Positions 21,968 through 33,435 of a stretch of 64,000 nucleotides of DNA are shown here, piece after piece. The position numbers were made by a program, and so were the translations under genes. Origin of the DNA: Bos javanicus (taxonomy: Eukaryota; Chordata; Mammalia; Artiodactyla; Bovidae); contig NC_083885.1 of the NCBI RefSeq assembly GCF_032452875.1, forward strand, positions 29,367,925 through 29,431,924, given 5' to 3'. The first letter of the stretch is position 1, and each line of letters begins with the position of its first letter. The notes beneath the pieces are model-generated. The model was not told where the DNA came from. It saw only the letters and a list, made by a program, of their open reading frames with translations, and made no database searches.

Positions 21968-22462
21968 AGTTCGTGTGGGGGGATTTAATATACAATTCAT
22001 CCCAACCCCCGTTCCTCTCTGGTGTTCATGCCTTTGTTCTCTTTGTCTCTATTTCTGCTTTGTAAATAAGACCATCTTACCCATTTTTTTCAGATTCCAC
22101 ATATATGCATTAATATATGATATTTGTTTTCCACTTTCTGACTTACTTCACCCTGTATGTTTGTGTCTAGTTCCATCCACATCTCTCCAAATGGCACGTT
22201 TCATTCCTTTTTATGGCTGAGTGATATTCCATTGTCTGTATGTACCACATCTTCCTTATTCATTCCTCTGTCAATAGACATTTAGGTTGCTTGCTTGTCT
22301 TGGTTATTGTAAACAGTGCTGCAGTGAATATTGGGGTGTGTGTATCTTTTTGAATTATGATTTTCTCTGGGTATATGCCCAGTGGTGGGATTGCAGGATC
22401 ACAGGGAAGTTCTATTTTTAGTTTTTTAAGGAACTACCATACTGTTCTCCATACATGACACA
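21968..22462 (-). mobile_element. L1 ORF2 end/3' UTR, antisense
   Basis: CTATTTCTGCTTTGTAAATA, GATTCCACATATATGC, TTTTTATGGCTGAGTGATATTCC, TATTGTAAACAGTGCTGC and GGGTATATGCCCAGTGG form the reverse complement of a placental L1. The small plus-strand frame at 21960-22220 is a shadow. Confidence 0.85.
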
Positions 22463-22713
22463 GTTCATTGTTAACTTTGTCTTCTCAGGTTGATTCAAGT
22501 GTTTCTTCTCAGTACATCTTGGATTTGTTGAGTTAGTTTCACTTTTAGCCTCAGTGTTCTTAAAGCACCCCTTACCATTGAAAAATATTGTCTTTATGCC
22601 ATTTCAAAGAAGTTCAGATATTGATTATTGTCCAAGTAGCTATACAGCCTTAGAAAGGTATTTAACACCTTTAAGGTTCAGATACTATATCTGTTAAATG
22701 GACATACTACCAT

Positions 22714-22921
22714 GCTCATTTGCTAAGCAGTTTCTGACTCTCCTTGACCCCATGAACTGTAGCCTGCCAGGCTCCTCTGTCTGTGGGATTTCCCACACAA
22801 GAATACTGGTGTGGGCTGCCATTTCCTCCTCCAAGGGATCTTCCTGACCCAGGGATCAAACCCACATCTCCTGCATCTCCTGGTAAAGGCAAATTCATTA
22901 CCACTGAGCCACCTGGGAAGC
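22714..22921 (-). mobile_element. Bov-tA SINE, antisense
   Basis: CCCATGAACTGTAGCCTGCC, GTGTGGGCTGCCATTTCCTC and CACTGAGCCACCTGGGAAGCC are in reverse Bov-tA order. An inserted CATCTCCTG near 22873 marks a small internal duplication. Confidence 0.9.
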
Positions 22922-22929
22922 CAGGAAAT

Positions 22930-23455
22930 GGGTATAATAGTAACGATACCATAGAGTTAGGGTAAGGATTGAATGGAATAATCTGTATAAAATACATAAT
23001 TTGGTGCCTTGTCCAACTTAAGTACATCCCTCCCATGTATGTTAGCTATCGCTGCTTGTGATAGTACTATTATTAATTTACCACAACTGTCGCCACCACC
23101 GCAACTGCTGTTGCTTCTACTGACCTGGAAACCACTTGGGGTGTTACCTCTAATAATGGACTTTGACTGTCCTGTAGGATTTTGATGAACCTCAGAGACT
23201 CTACATAGGTCCCCAGGGTATCACTGGTCCAGTCCATAGAATCTCCCATTATGTACTCTGATGTTGGAAAGTGGTGGAGATAAGTAAACAAATATGAGCA
23301 AACACTGAAACAAAATTTTTAATTTACTTAATTTTAGCAAATAAATATATAATTTTAGTTGACACTTATTTACTAAAATAAATGTTTGAAACAAAGGTCT
23401 CCTACCAGCACAGCATCTTTTTGATCAAAATGCCGTGAAGCAAATCCTCCTCATT
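22930..23455. other. Unannotated stretch
   Basis: Near 23085-23115 there are short degenerate CCACCACCGC/GCTGTTGC trinucleotide-rich bits. Nothing else. Confidence 0.4.
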
Positions 23456-23459
23456 GCCT

Positions 23460-23688
23460 ATTCAAAAGGATACATGCACCCCAGTGTTCTCTGCAGCACT
23501 GTTTACAGTAACCAAGACAAGGAAGCAACCTAAATGTCCACGGACAGAGGAATGAATAAAGAAGATACATCTACATAATCCAATGGATTATCACTCAGCC
23601 ATAGAAAGAAACGAAATGGGTCACTTGAAGAAATGTGGATGGAATTAGAGACAGTCATATAGAGGGAAGTAAGTCAGAAAGTGGCCTT
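23460..23688 (+). mobile_element. L1 ORF2 end, sense
   Basis: AAGGATACATGCACCCCAGTG, CAGCACTGTTTACAGTAACC, AAGCAACCTAAATGTCCACG and GGAAGTAAGTCAGAAAGTGG follow the end of L1 ORF2 in sense order. Confidence 0.8.
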
Positions 23689-23689
23689 C

Positions 23690-24935
23690 GAGTAGAATCA
23701 GTGGTAGAGTGGAATCACTGTTTGTGTCTCCTTGGTGCTTGACATCTCCTCTGTGGATGCTGCCCCCTGGCTGCCTCTGCCTGTGCTGCTGTTAAGGTGG
23801 ATAACTGTTCATTCTACTCCCTTTATCAGGAAAGAAATTGGTGCACTCTGTACCATGAGTGGCAGAAGCCAAGTGCCATAGTACTTCCTTTACAAAACCA
23901 TTACAAGTCAAACTCTCTGGAACAACCCAGGAGGAAATTGCTTGCTCATCGTATGCTTAATAAGAAAGAAAATAACAATGACATGTTAAAAAATCCTCAG
24001 TTTAAAGACAGGATATAATCACATCCTGATCCAAACCCCTGGTTTAACCAGCAATGAAGACAAGTATCATTACCATGTCCACATCGTTTGTCTCCTAAAT
24101 CAGGGCTATTTCCATTACATCATGCTAAGGGACAGTACGGTTCTCATTTTAAGCAATAAATTAGCAGACAGGTTCACCACCTAAAATTTCATTGAGTATC
24201 CAAACCACAGTGGTGTATAAATACCTATAAGGTGCTGGATTAAACCTGACAATTAGAATTCAATTAACATCATATTCAAATATTTCTTTCTTTAAAGTGT
24301 TGCATATAAAAATGTAGGGAACAAAGGTAAACCTCTGTGCAAACCAAAGCCAGTTTGGTATTTTGTTTTGATGAAAATGAAGGGCGGTGGAGGTAGTTCA
24401 GCATAAATAACACAAATCGGTTGTCTCCTCCAGCCTTTGTTTTAATTAGCATTACAAAAGAGAAACATTGCATTTATTAGGCATAATTTCTAACCTCAGA
24501 AAGAGAATGTTACCTTCAGTTCCACAGTGAGTGCAAGCTGAATTACTGTTTCAGCTCAGGGGAGGATATATTTAGGCTTGTTTGTAAAGTGTAAATTAGA
24601 GTAAGCGTTCTGGTGCCATAAGTTAGCTGGATTACCTGCCTTGAACCTGGTGTAGCTCCTCTCCTTCTGAATAATTAAGAATTTATTACTGATTAAAAGT
24701 GATTGGAAAGTACATGTAGGTCCATATACACAACCATACAAGTGCGAGTGTGAATCTGTCTCATTCTGCATGCATAAAGGATAAATGCATTTGGACAGAT
24801 GTACATGTTTAATACATTCAAGCTTTAACTTCTTCAGTAAATTTGATCTCTTAGTCTTTTCTGGTGGTGATAAAAAGAATAATAACAGTAACAATAATTA
24901 TAGACCTCTTGAGACTTGGAGCCTAGGGAGAGGGT
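23690..24935. other. Unannotated stretch
   Basis: Includes open frames at 23797-24018 (plus) and 24556-24894 (minus) with no recognisable domains. A trinucleotide run of AAT/AGT lies near 24878-24898. Confidence 0.4.
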
Positions 24936-24937
24936 TA

Positions 24938-25445
24938 TTGTTGTTCAGTCACTAAGTTGTGTCTGACTCTTTATGACCTCATGGAATGTAGTACTCCAGG
25001 ATCCTCTGCCCTCCACAATCTCCCAGAATTTGCTCAAATTAATAACCACTGAGTCAGTGATGCTATCTAACCATCTCATCCTCTGCTAACCCCTTCTCAA
25101 CTCTCACATCTGTACATGACTGCTGGAAAAACCATAGCTTTGACTGTATGGACTTTTGTCAGCAAAGTGATGTCTCTACTTTTTAATATGCTGTCTAAGT
25201 TGTCATTGGAGAAGGAAATGGCAACCCACTCCAGTATTCTTGCCTGAAGAATCCCAGGGACAGAGGAGCCTGGTGGGCTGCCATCTACGGGGTCCCACAG
25301 AGTCAGACATGACTGAAGTGACTTAGCAGCAGCAGATTTGTCATAACTTTCCTTCCAAGGAGCAAGTGTCTTTTAATATCATGGCTGCAGTCATCATCCA
25401 CAGTGATTTTGGAGCCCAAAATAATAAAATCTGTCACTGCTTACA
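24938..25445 (-). mobile_element. Older BovB copy with internal deletion and SINE insertion
   Basis: The 3' end begins TTGTTGTTCAGTCACTAAG. Compared with the copy at 18610-19291, the sequence jumps at about 25102 from CCCCTTCTC directly to AACTCTCACATCTG, losing roughly 250 bp. It is interrupted at 25207-25337 by a BOV-A2 half unit and resumes at TTTGTCATAACTTTCC. It ends near AAATCTGTCACTGC. Confidence 0.88.
25207..25337 (+). mobile_element. Half-length BOV-A2 (second monomer only)
   Basis: Starts at TGGAGAAGGAAATGGCAAC and ends CTTAGCAGCAGCAG; the first monomer is absent. It sits within BovB, with a short TSD TTGTCAT at 25200-25206 and 25338-25344, so it inserted as a monomer-length, 5'-truncated copy. 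Confidence 0.9.
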
Positions 25446-26470
25446 GTTATTTTTAATATAGACCAGTTCCTCCTAATCTGCATCGTTTCCATAAGTTCTT
25501 ATGTTCATGGTAGAGAGGAATGGGTTCAGGGTACTCAAAAGAAAAAGTGGGGAAGAAAAGGGAATGAATTGGTTCAGCTTCTAAAACCTGAAGAGCATGA
25601 AGAGGGTGCTAGCATTTCTAATAATCAGGCAGCTGTCCTGTAAAAAGTATCATCCTTTAACCATCTTTTCTAGCTGCCTTGTAGGCTTGCTTTCAAAGTG
25701 CCTTATCTAATATCATTTTATTAGAGATTAAAGTCATCTGTCTAACACAGTATCTTAATAATTGTTAAAAAGCACCATATTAGAGAATATACTCAGAGAA
25801 ATCAGGTTCACCCCTGGTTATATCATGGCTACAGCAAGATGGAAGCAGAGAGCATCCTTGTATACCTAGAATCAATCAGTTGTTTGAATCTGCTCAGTAT
25901 CAAGTTCCTCTTATTCAGGGAATAAAACAATTTTTTTCTTAGGAGACAGCTGCTTCTCCCAAACCCACCTCCCCAAATTCCCTGAAACTAGTCTGAAGAA
26001 AGGAAAAGAAAGATACAATCAAAGTTAACCCATGATTCATATGCCTTAAGCCTAGGTATTTAACAGTGGACAATTATTAATAAGCCTGTAGTCATACCCC
26101 AATAAGCATAATAGAATTTATGATTCTATTCAATTACACAGATAATTAGGGTATTCTTTTAGGTGATGGAAAGTCTAGGTATGAGCCCTGGGGCTCTTCC
26201 TTCCAGGGGCCTGGTTTTCCAGTTGGTATGTCGTTTCCAAAGATACAGGGCATATAGCTCAAAGTCCACAGTCTGGCCCAAGATGGAGTCCTGCTTTCAA
26301 GATGGAGCCTGTTCTGTCTGTTTCCTCCTTCATCAGCTCTGACCAACAAGATCTTTGCCACCCCCTGACTAGTGAGTTGGTTCAGAGGTAGATAGGCTTG
26401 GGAAGCTGGTGAGACCAAAAGAAAGCAACTTCACACCACTGTTAGAACTGCTGGGAAGATTAGTTCTCTG
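25446..26470. other. Unannotated stretch
   Basis: No repeat recognised. The minus-strand frame at 26146-26418 (90 codons) has no recognisable domain. Confidence 0.4.
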
Positions 26471-26483
26471 CTGAGGTTGCTGA

Positions 26484-27372
26484 CATGGAACAACAGACTG
26501 GTTGCAAATAGGAAAGGAAGTACATCAAGGCTGTATATTGTCACCCTGCTTATTTAACTTATATGCAGAGTATCATGAGCAGTGCTGGGCTGGATGAAGC
26601 ACAAGCTGGAATCAAGATTGCTGGGAGAAATATCAATAACCTCAGATATGCAGTTAACACTACCCTTATGGCAGAAAGTGAAGAAGAACTAAAGAGCCTC
26701 TTGATAAAAGTGAAAGAGCAGAGTGATAAAGTTGGCTTAAAACTCAACATTCAGAAAACTAAGATCATGGCATCCGGCCCCATCACCTTCATGGCAAATA
26801 GATGGAGAAATAGTGTCAGACTGCAGCCATGAAATTAAGACACTTAATCCTTGGAAAGAAAGTTATGACCAACCTAGACAGCATACTAAAAAGCAGAGAC
26901 ATTACTTTGCCAACAAAGGTCCATCTAGTCAAAGCTATGGTTTTTCCAGTAGTCATGTATGGATGTGAGAGTTGGACTATAAAGAAAGCTGAGCACTGAA
27001 GAATCGATGCTTTTGAACTGTGGTGTTGGAGAAGACTGTTGAGAGTCCCTTGGATTGCAAGGAGATCCAGCCAGCCCATCCTAACGGAGATCAGTCCTGA
27101 GCATTCATTGGAAGGACTAATTTGAAGCTGAAACTCCAATACTTTGGTCACCTGATGCAAAGAGCTGACTCATTGGAAAAGATCTTATTGCTGGGAAAGA
27201 TTGAAGGTAGGACAAAAGGGGACAACAGAAGATGAGATAGTTAGATGGCATCACCGACTCAATGGACATGAATTTAGGTTAACTCCATGAGCTGGTGATG
27301 GACAGAGCAGCCTGGCATGCTGCAGTCCATGGAGTTGCAAAGAGTCAGACACAACTGAGCAACTGAATTGAA
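26484..27372 (+). mobile_element. BovB LINE, 5'-truncated
   Basis: Runs from inside the RT (CATGGAACAACAGACTGG) to the 3' tail (GAATTGAACTGA). A perfect 13-bp TSD, CTGAGGTTGCTGA, lies at 26471-26483 and 27373-27385; part of the right copy overlaps the element's own ACTGA end. Several frame breaks follow the RT segment. Confidence 0.95.
26563..26832 (+). pseudogene. BovB RT fragment with mutated catalytic motif
   Basis: An 89-codon fragment of the RT palm. Where other copies read RYADDTTL this one reads RYAVNTTL (26646-26669), so both catalytic Asp residues are gone. The following LMAESEEELKSLL and LNIQKTKIMASGPIT blocks are well kept. The frame breaks after 26780 relative to the family. Confidence 0.85.
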
Positions 27373-27524
27373 CTGAGGTTGCTGAATTTTGAGGCTACAG
27401 ATGAACTCTGTCCAGGTGGGGGCCTGGAAACTTCAGGTTTGAGGGGATAAGTAGAGCTGAAAGAAAGATGGAAATTCTCTCTCTCACTCTCTCTTTCAAA
27501 TCAGAAGCCCATTTTCAGTCCCTT

Positions 27525-27757
27525 GGGCATGTGCATGGTAAGTCGCTTCAGTTGTGTCCGACTCTGTGTGACCCTGTAGCCTGTGCCAGGCTCCTCTGTC
27601 CATGGGATTCTCCAGGCAAGAGTACTTCAGTGGGTTGCCATGCACTTTTCCAAGGGATCTTCCCAACCTATGACCTGGAGGGATTGAACCCCAGTCTCTT
27701 ATATCTCCTGCATTAGTAGGTAGGTTCTTTAGCATTAGGGCCTCCTGTGAAGCCCTA
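27525..27757 (-). mobile_element. Bov-tA SINE, antisense
   Basis: Starts GCATGTGCATGGTAAGTCGC and ends CCTCCTGTGAAGCCC in reverse orientation. A 10-bp TSD, TCAGTCCCTT, lies at 27515-27524 and 27758-27767. Confidence 0.93.
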
Positions 27758-27967
27758 TCAGTCCCTTACCCTCTTGTAAAAGCAAATAATCCAACTCAAA
27801 AGTCCTTGGTGGGTAGAACCCTTTATCACTACTGTATTACATATTTATGAATTTTATTTGTAGTTAGAAGAGATTTAACACAATTATTGAGTACTGTGCA
27901 GAATCTTGGGAAAGGCTAAAAGCATTTGCTGGAAGCTAAATTAATAGGAACAATTTCTGGACTGCGC

Positions 27968-28285
27968 TTTTTTTGTTTATTTTTGTTTTTTTTGTTATGG
28001 AATAGTTGATTTACAATGTGTTAATTTCTGCTGTACAGCAAAATGATTGTTGCACACGCACACACACACACAAATGTATACATTTTTCTTAAAATATTCT
28101 TTTCCATTTTGGCTTATCATAGAATATTGAATACACTTCTTTGTGCTATACAGTAGGGCCTTGTTGTTTGTCCATCCTATATATAATAGCTTACATCCAC
28201 TAACCCTAAACTCCCCCTCCATCTCTCTCTCACCCCTCTCATCCTTGGCAAACATAAGCCTGTTCTCTATGCTCCAGACCACAAC
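27968..28285 (-). mobile_element. L1 3' UTR, antisense
   Basis: ATAGTTGATTTACAATGTG, TTTCTGCTGTACAGCAAAATG and CTATACAGTAGGGCCTTG mark an artiodactyl L1 3' UTR in reverse. A (CA)n tract is embedded at 28050-28072. Confidence 0.8.
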
Positions 28286-28289
28286 AGAG

Positions 28290-29195
28290 CTGCTGTCATC
28301 ACTAACGAATAACCTTGTGCCTCTGCAGCAGTCTGGAAGCTTCCAGCAATAACATGGACCACAGAACCAAGCTGCCTCAGCCATCACTGGTTGGTGGAAC
28401 CCAACTTACATGTCTACATTCTAGCTATAAGAGAAGCTGGACATTATTTATTTTTCTGCACTGGAAGCCTCTGTAGACTTCAAAAGATGCAAAATAGGGT
28501 ATAAAAATTATCTAGGTGAGCCTGAACAATCAATGACCACTGTGGCTATATTGTCCCCAATACAAATAATTTAGGTTTGGCTGAGAAGCATGTTGGTATT
28601 TATTATCTCAGTCTCTTGATGAGAATTGGTACCATCCAGCTGATTAAATTCATGAAAATCCAGTTGGAGCCCCAAGCTGACCCATCATAGGCTGATATAT
28701 AATCAAAGAGATTCTCCTGGCCAGAGAAACAAAGGTCAGCTTTGCCTTCCAGACACACGCATTCAGTATTCTTGTTTCTGACACTCTGGCACACAGATGA
28801 GCTTTTCCTTTTAGGAAAATTAAATACAGAGTAGCAGATGTTGGCATTCATCAGGTATGACAGCTGAATATTCTGATAATCAGAAAATTAAATGCATAAA
28901 ACAAATACAAAGCACAATTGTATTTTGAGAGGTTTGTCTTCGTTTTCAGTATGAAAGCTGCACATACATCAAACTGAACTGTGTAATTTCTTGGACAATT
29001 AACTGCAGTACATCAGAACTTTGGTATCCAGCTCAGGGATCTTTATTCTCATCACTCAGTACTTCTCCAATGCATTCTGATATGATACGTGCTGTTGGAG
29101 AAGTCATGTTTCTCCTTCATAGACTTTGGTGTTCTTATCTGTGATGATGACAGTGACGATGATGATGGCAAAGGCAGTTTATTAAAAAACAAAAA
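28290..29195. other. Unannotated stretch
   Basis: Contains a minus-strand open frame (28603-28851 plus upstream codons) with several Cys residues but no recognised domain. A (GAT/GAC)n run lies near 29142-29166. Confidence 0.4.
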
Positions 29196-29200
29196 AAATG

Positions 29201-29318
29201 TCAGGACTTCCATGGCAGTCCAGTGGTTAAGACTTTGCTTTCCAATGCAGGAACTGAGGGTTCAACCCCTGGTCAGAGAGCTAAACCTCCACATGAGTTG
29301 CAGCCAAAAAACCAAAAT
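29201..29318 (+). mobile_element. CHR-type SINE
   Basis: Sense order: AGGACTTCCATGGCAGTCC, AGTGGTTAAGACTTTGC, GGTTCAACCCCTGGTCAGAG, then GCAGCCAAAAAACC. The tRNA-derived B-box-like GGTTCAACCCC is visible. Confidence 0.85.
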
Positions 29319-29404
29319 GTTAAAGGTAATATTTTAACAAATTCAATAAAGACTTTAAAAATAGTCCACATCAAAAAAAAATTCATTTATTGAACATATA
29401 TTTG

Positions 29405-29458
29405 ATACTGTATTTGGTATCATATTTTCATATTTGGTATATCATATTTTCACCATAT
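29405..29458. repeat. Short imperfect tandem repeat
   Basis: TATTTGGTATCATATTTTCA is followed at once by TATTTGGTATATCATATTTTCA, a roughly 20-22-bp unit in two copies. Confidence 0.8.
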
Positions 29459-29600
29459 ATGGATGCTGCCTTATATTTATAGCTGCTGTTTCTATCTCTC
29501 AATATAATGTAATCCTAGTACTAATCCTAATAAAGCTGCTCTGTTAGCTTAACCCAATTAGAAATGAAGAATTTCCCTTGTTCCTTCCGTCACATACAAT

Positions 29601-29818
29601 GTGTGTGCTCAGTTACTCAGTTGCGTCTGACTCCGTGACCCCATGGACTGTAGCCCACCAGACTTCTCTGTCCATGGGGTTTTCCAGGCAAAAATACTGG
29701 AGCGAGTTGCCATTTCCTACTCCAGGGGATCTTCCTGCCCCAGGGACTGAACTCATATCTTCTGCATCACCTGCATTGGCAGGCAGATTCTTGACCATTG
29801 TGCCACCTGGGAAGCCCA
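29601..29818 (-). mobile_element. Bov-tA SINE, antisense
   Basis: Reverse-order Bov-tA from GTGTGTGCTCAGTTACTCAG to CACCTGGGAAGCCCA. An 11-bp perfect TSD, TCACATACAAT, lies at 29590-29600 and 29819-29829. Confidence 0.96.
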
Positions 29819-29834
29819 TCACATACAATATACT

Positions 29835-30585
29835 GGGATATATTTGGGGGTTGATTACTGTACCAGGACCTTAGTCTCTAGATGACTTAACTCAACTGAA
29901 TCCACACAGGCAGTCCTCTCTCACAAAATCCCAGGGTAGGCCTGGAATCACTGTGCTGAGTATCACAGGCAAGGAGCTGGCTCCTGAGGCCGCAGGTCAC
30001 CGGTGTGAAGTGTAGTTTGCTATGATTGTTTGGAGAAGACTGAACCATGTATGGAATTTGATTTTACTCAATTGCTGATAAAATGTTGCTGATATTTTCC
30101 TGGTTGTTTCTACACACATGGTAAATTTCTAGCCCTTAATATCTCTGGACACTTTTGTCAAATTCTCTCTCAATTTTTCCTCCCAGTTATGCATACCCAA
30201 CCTCAGCCACCAGCCTGAGGGATGAGGGTGGAAGGTAAGGCCCTGGTCTTCACGGTAGAGATGTTCCTTAAATCCATCTTAAATGTCACTCTCGTTTTTC
30301 TTTCTACTTAAAATCACATTCCCTCTGTGTGTTTTAGTCTCAGAGCCACAATGCATAGTCTCCTTAGCTAACCTTTCAGTAGTAGATTAAGCTGTTGAAA
30401 ATCGAAGACTGAAGACTAGAAGAGTTTCCTGACTTCCTTCCTGTTCCATCCCAATTCCCCAAGGCAATGTGTTGAGAACTCTTCTGCTCAGATTGCACAG
30501 AAGGGAGTCCAGAAATAAATATTTTATTTCTTTTCCCCTAATAGCTTAAAACTATTTTCCTGACATACAGAAATCTAAAGCTTAA
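29835..30585. other. Unannotated stretch
   Basis: No repeat or gene recognised. Confidence 0.4.
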
Positions 30586-30695
30586 AGGAGGTTAATTAAT
30601 CTGTTTAAGGTCACAAAATCTGTAAATCACAGAACTTGGACTTTGACCTATGACTCTGAAATCTATATTTTTAACTGCCATAGTTTACCCTTTGC
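30586..30695 (-). repeat. MIR SINE fragment, antisense
   Basis: TTAATCTGTTTAAGGTCACA, AGAACTTGGACTTTGACC and TGACTCTGAAATCTATAT fit MIR in reverse. Confidence 0.5.
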
Positions 30696-30699
30696 TTCT

Positions 30700-31110
30700 A
30701 ACTACCTCCCTGTATTGGAAAGTAGGATCATTTAAATGTATTGGATATTCTATATATCAAAATCCAGTGTTTCACCTGAAAGTTAAAGTGCTGAGGGTAT
30801 GTGATTTAGGAACTCATTGACTGACCTACAAATATATAATTATTTTCTTGTCTCTAAATATATGTTATAATCTTCTCATGTTTTAAGACTCTTTCAAATA
30901 TTAAACTTAATGATGGGTAAAAAACTATTGTATCAAGCAATATAAAGTTTGGTGCATTTTGCATGGAGCACTATTCTCTGCTATGCAGAGGAAAAAAAAA
31001 AAGTTTTTAACAGCTTCTTTTAGATTTTCTTCATTCATTCAGTCCAGACACACCTAAGAAAAATAAGGAGGAAGCAGGAAGGAACACTTTAAGAAAAAAT
31101 ACTTACTTTG
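30700..31110. other. Unannotated stretch
   Basis: AT-rich; no repeat or gene recognised. Confidence 0.4.
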
Positions 31111-31114
31111 CTTA

Positions 31115-31359
31115 TTATTTATCTATTTGGATTTAGGTTTATCTATTTATCCATTCGGGTCTTAGTTGAGGCTCGGGATCTTCGCTCTTTGTGGTAGCAC
31201 GGAAGATCTTTGATTGCAGTGTGCAGAATCTTTGACTGCAGCGTGGGAACCCTTATGCAGCATGTGGGTTCTAGTTCCCTGACCAGGGATCAGCCTTGCC
31301 TCTGCCCTTGCAATGGGAGGACAGAGTCGCAGCCACTGGGCTACCCTAAAAGTCCCAAG
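31115..31359 (-). mobile_element. CHR-type SINE, antisense
   Basis: CGGGTCTTAGTTGAGGCTCG, several GATCTTTGATTGCAG-like units, TAGTTCCCTGACCAGGGATC and GCCACTGGGCTACCC give a long CHR-type SINE in reverse. Confidence 0.8.
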
Positions 31360-31440
31360 AAGGAACATTTTGTATATATATATATTCTGAATAATGTATC
31401 TATATCTATAAAATTTATAACATAAGAATATTCTGTACAA

Positions 31441-32866
31441 CAAGATTCTTTGAAAGTGCTGCACTCAATATGCCAGCAAATTTGGAATATGCAAGCAAAT
31501 TTGGAAAACTCAGCAGTGGCCACAGGACTAGAAAAGGTCAGTTTTTATTCCAATCCCAAAGAAAAGCATTGCCAGTGAATGCTCAAACTACCACACAATT
31601 GCACTCATCTCACACACTAGCCAAGTAATGCTCAAAATTCTCCAAGCCAGGCTTCAACAGTACATGAACCATGAACTTCCAGATGTTCAAGCTGGATTTA
31701 GAAAAGGCAGAGGAACCAGAGATTAAATTGCCAACATCCGCTGGATCATGGAAAAAGCAAGAGAGTTCCAGAAACATTTATTCCTGCTTTATTGACTATG
31801 CCAAAGCCTCAACTGTGTGTATCACCACAAACTGTGGAAAATTCGGGAAGACATAAGAATACAAGGCCACCTGACCTGCCTCCTGAGAAACCTGTATGCA
31901 GGTCAGGAAGCAACAGTTAGAACTGGACATGGAACAATTGACGGGTTCCAAATTGGGAAAGGAGTACGTCAAGGCTGTATATTGCCACCCTGCTTATTTC
32001 ACTTATATGTGGAGTACATCATGAGAAACCCTGGGCTGGATGAAGCACAAGCTGGAATCAAGATTGCTTGGAGAAATATCAATAACCACAGATACACAAA
32101 TGACACCACCCTTATGGCAGAAAGTGAAGAACTATAGAGCCTTTTGATGAAAGTGAAAGAGGAGAGTGAAAAAGTTGGCTTAAAACTCAACATTCAGAAA
32201 ACTAAAATCATGGCATCCGGTCCTATCACTTCATGGCAAATAGATGGGGAAACAATGGAAACAGTGACAGACTATTTTTTGAGGCTCCAAAATCTCTGCA
32301 GGTGGTGACTGCAGCCATGAAGTTAAAAGACACTCCTTGGAAGGAAAGTTATGACCAACCGAGGCAGCATATTAAAAAGCAGAGACATTACTTGGCAACA
32401 AAGGTCTGTCTAGTCAAACCACGGTTTTTCCAGTGGTCATGTATGGATGTGAGAGTTGGACTGTGAAGAAAGCTGAGCACCAAAGAATTGATGCTTTTGA
32501 ACTGTGGTGTTGGAGAAGACTCTTGAGAGTCCCTTGGACTGCAAGGAGATCCAACCAGTCCATCCTAAAGGAAATCAATCCTGAATGTTCATTGAAAGGA
32601 CTGATGCTGAAGCTGAAACTCCAGTACTTTGGTTACCTGATTCAAAGAACCAACTAACTGGAAAAGACCCTGATGCTGGGAAGGATTGAAGGTGTGAGCA
32701 GAAGGGCATGACAGAGGATGAGATGGTTGGATGGCATCACCGACTCAATGGACATGAATTTGAGTAGACTCCAGGAGTTGGTGATGAACAGGGAGGCCTG
32801 GTGTGTTGCAGTCTATGGGGTCGCAAAGTTTCGGGCATGACTGAGTGACTGAACTAAACTGAATTG
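31441..32866 (+). mobile_element. BovB LINE, 5'-truncated
   Basis: A 1.43-kb copy from the RT fingers region to the 3' tail (CTGAACTAAACTGAATTG). An 11-bp perfect TSD, ATTCTGTACAA, lies at 31430-31440 and 32867-32877. Within it a 19-22-bp unit is duplicated near its 5' end (31466-31507). RT fragments are open at 31671-31856 and 31817-32137, with frameshifts between. Confidence 0.96.
31817..32137 (+). pseudogene. BovB RT palm fragment, catalytic motif mutated
   Basis: Reads through HLTCLLRNLYAGQEATVRT and GVRQGCILPPCLF. The catalytic block reads RYTNDTTL instead of RYADDTTL, so the first catalytic Asp is replaced. The frame ends at a TAG in the ESEEL block (CTATAG, about 32131-32136). Confidence 0.85.
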
Positions 32867-33194
32867 ATTCTGTACAAAAAAGGAGGCCAGAGGTCAGAAT
32901 GAAAAAAAAAAAAAGAAAGAAAAAGTCCCCCAAATAGAAATAAAGTAACTATATAACCTACAAAGAATAATTCATGGCCATAAAAGATGATGACCAGTGG
33001 GGAAATGTGTCATTTGGGAATAGGAATTCCACCCCCCCCCTTCTTTTTAATTTTTTTTAATTTTTTCTGTCAGAAGCCTCTGAAGAATGAACAGAGGCTG
33101 TGATACAAGTAACATAGTGAAAAACACATTCTAGAAATTCTGGAAGATGCTTCAGGTTAGACTGTTGAACTCTAGAGCATGCCTAATGCTTTCA

Positions 33195-33216
33195 GGTGTG
33201 TGTGTGTGTGTGTGTG
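33195..33216. repeat. (GT)n microsatellite at SINE 3' end
   Basis: Eleven GT units directly before the antisense Bov-tA tail, at the element's 3' end where such tracts often grow. Confidence 0.9.
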
Positions 33217-33424
33217 CCAAGTCCCTTCAGTCATGTCTGACTGTGTGACCATATGGACTGTAGCCCACAGGACTCCTCTGTCCATAGGATTCTCCAGGCA
33301 AAAATACTGGAGTGGGTTCCATGCCCTCCTCCAGGGGATCTTCCCAACCCAGAAATTGAACCCTCGTCTCCTGTGTCTCCTGTGTTGCAGACAGATTCTT
33401 TACCCCTGAGCTACCAAGGAAGCC
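33196..33424 (-). mobile_element. Bov-tA SINE, antisense
   Basis: CCAAGTCCCTTCAGTCATG, GACTGTAGCCCACAGGACTC and TACCCCTGAGCTACCAAGG are in reverse Bov-tA order. CTTTCAGGT at 33189-33197 and CTTTCAAGT at 33427-33435 may be a mutated TSD. Confidence 0.9.
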
Positions 33425-33435
33425 TACTTTCAAGT

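Noticed and set aside
23797..24018. 73-codon plus-strand frame of varied composition
   Set aside because: No domain, no splice or promoter context and no sign of codon constraint that I can judge by eye.
28603..28851. Cys-containing minus-strand open frame
   Set aside because: Cys spacing fits no family I know, and another frame over the same bases is also open, suggesting chance.
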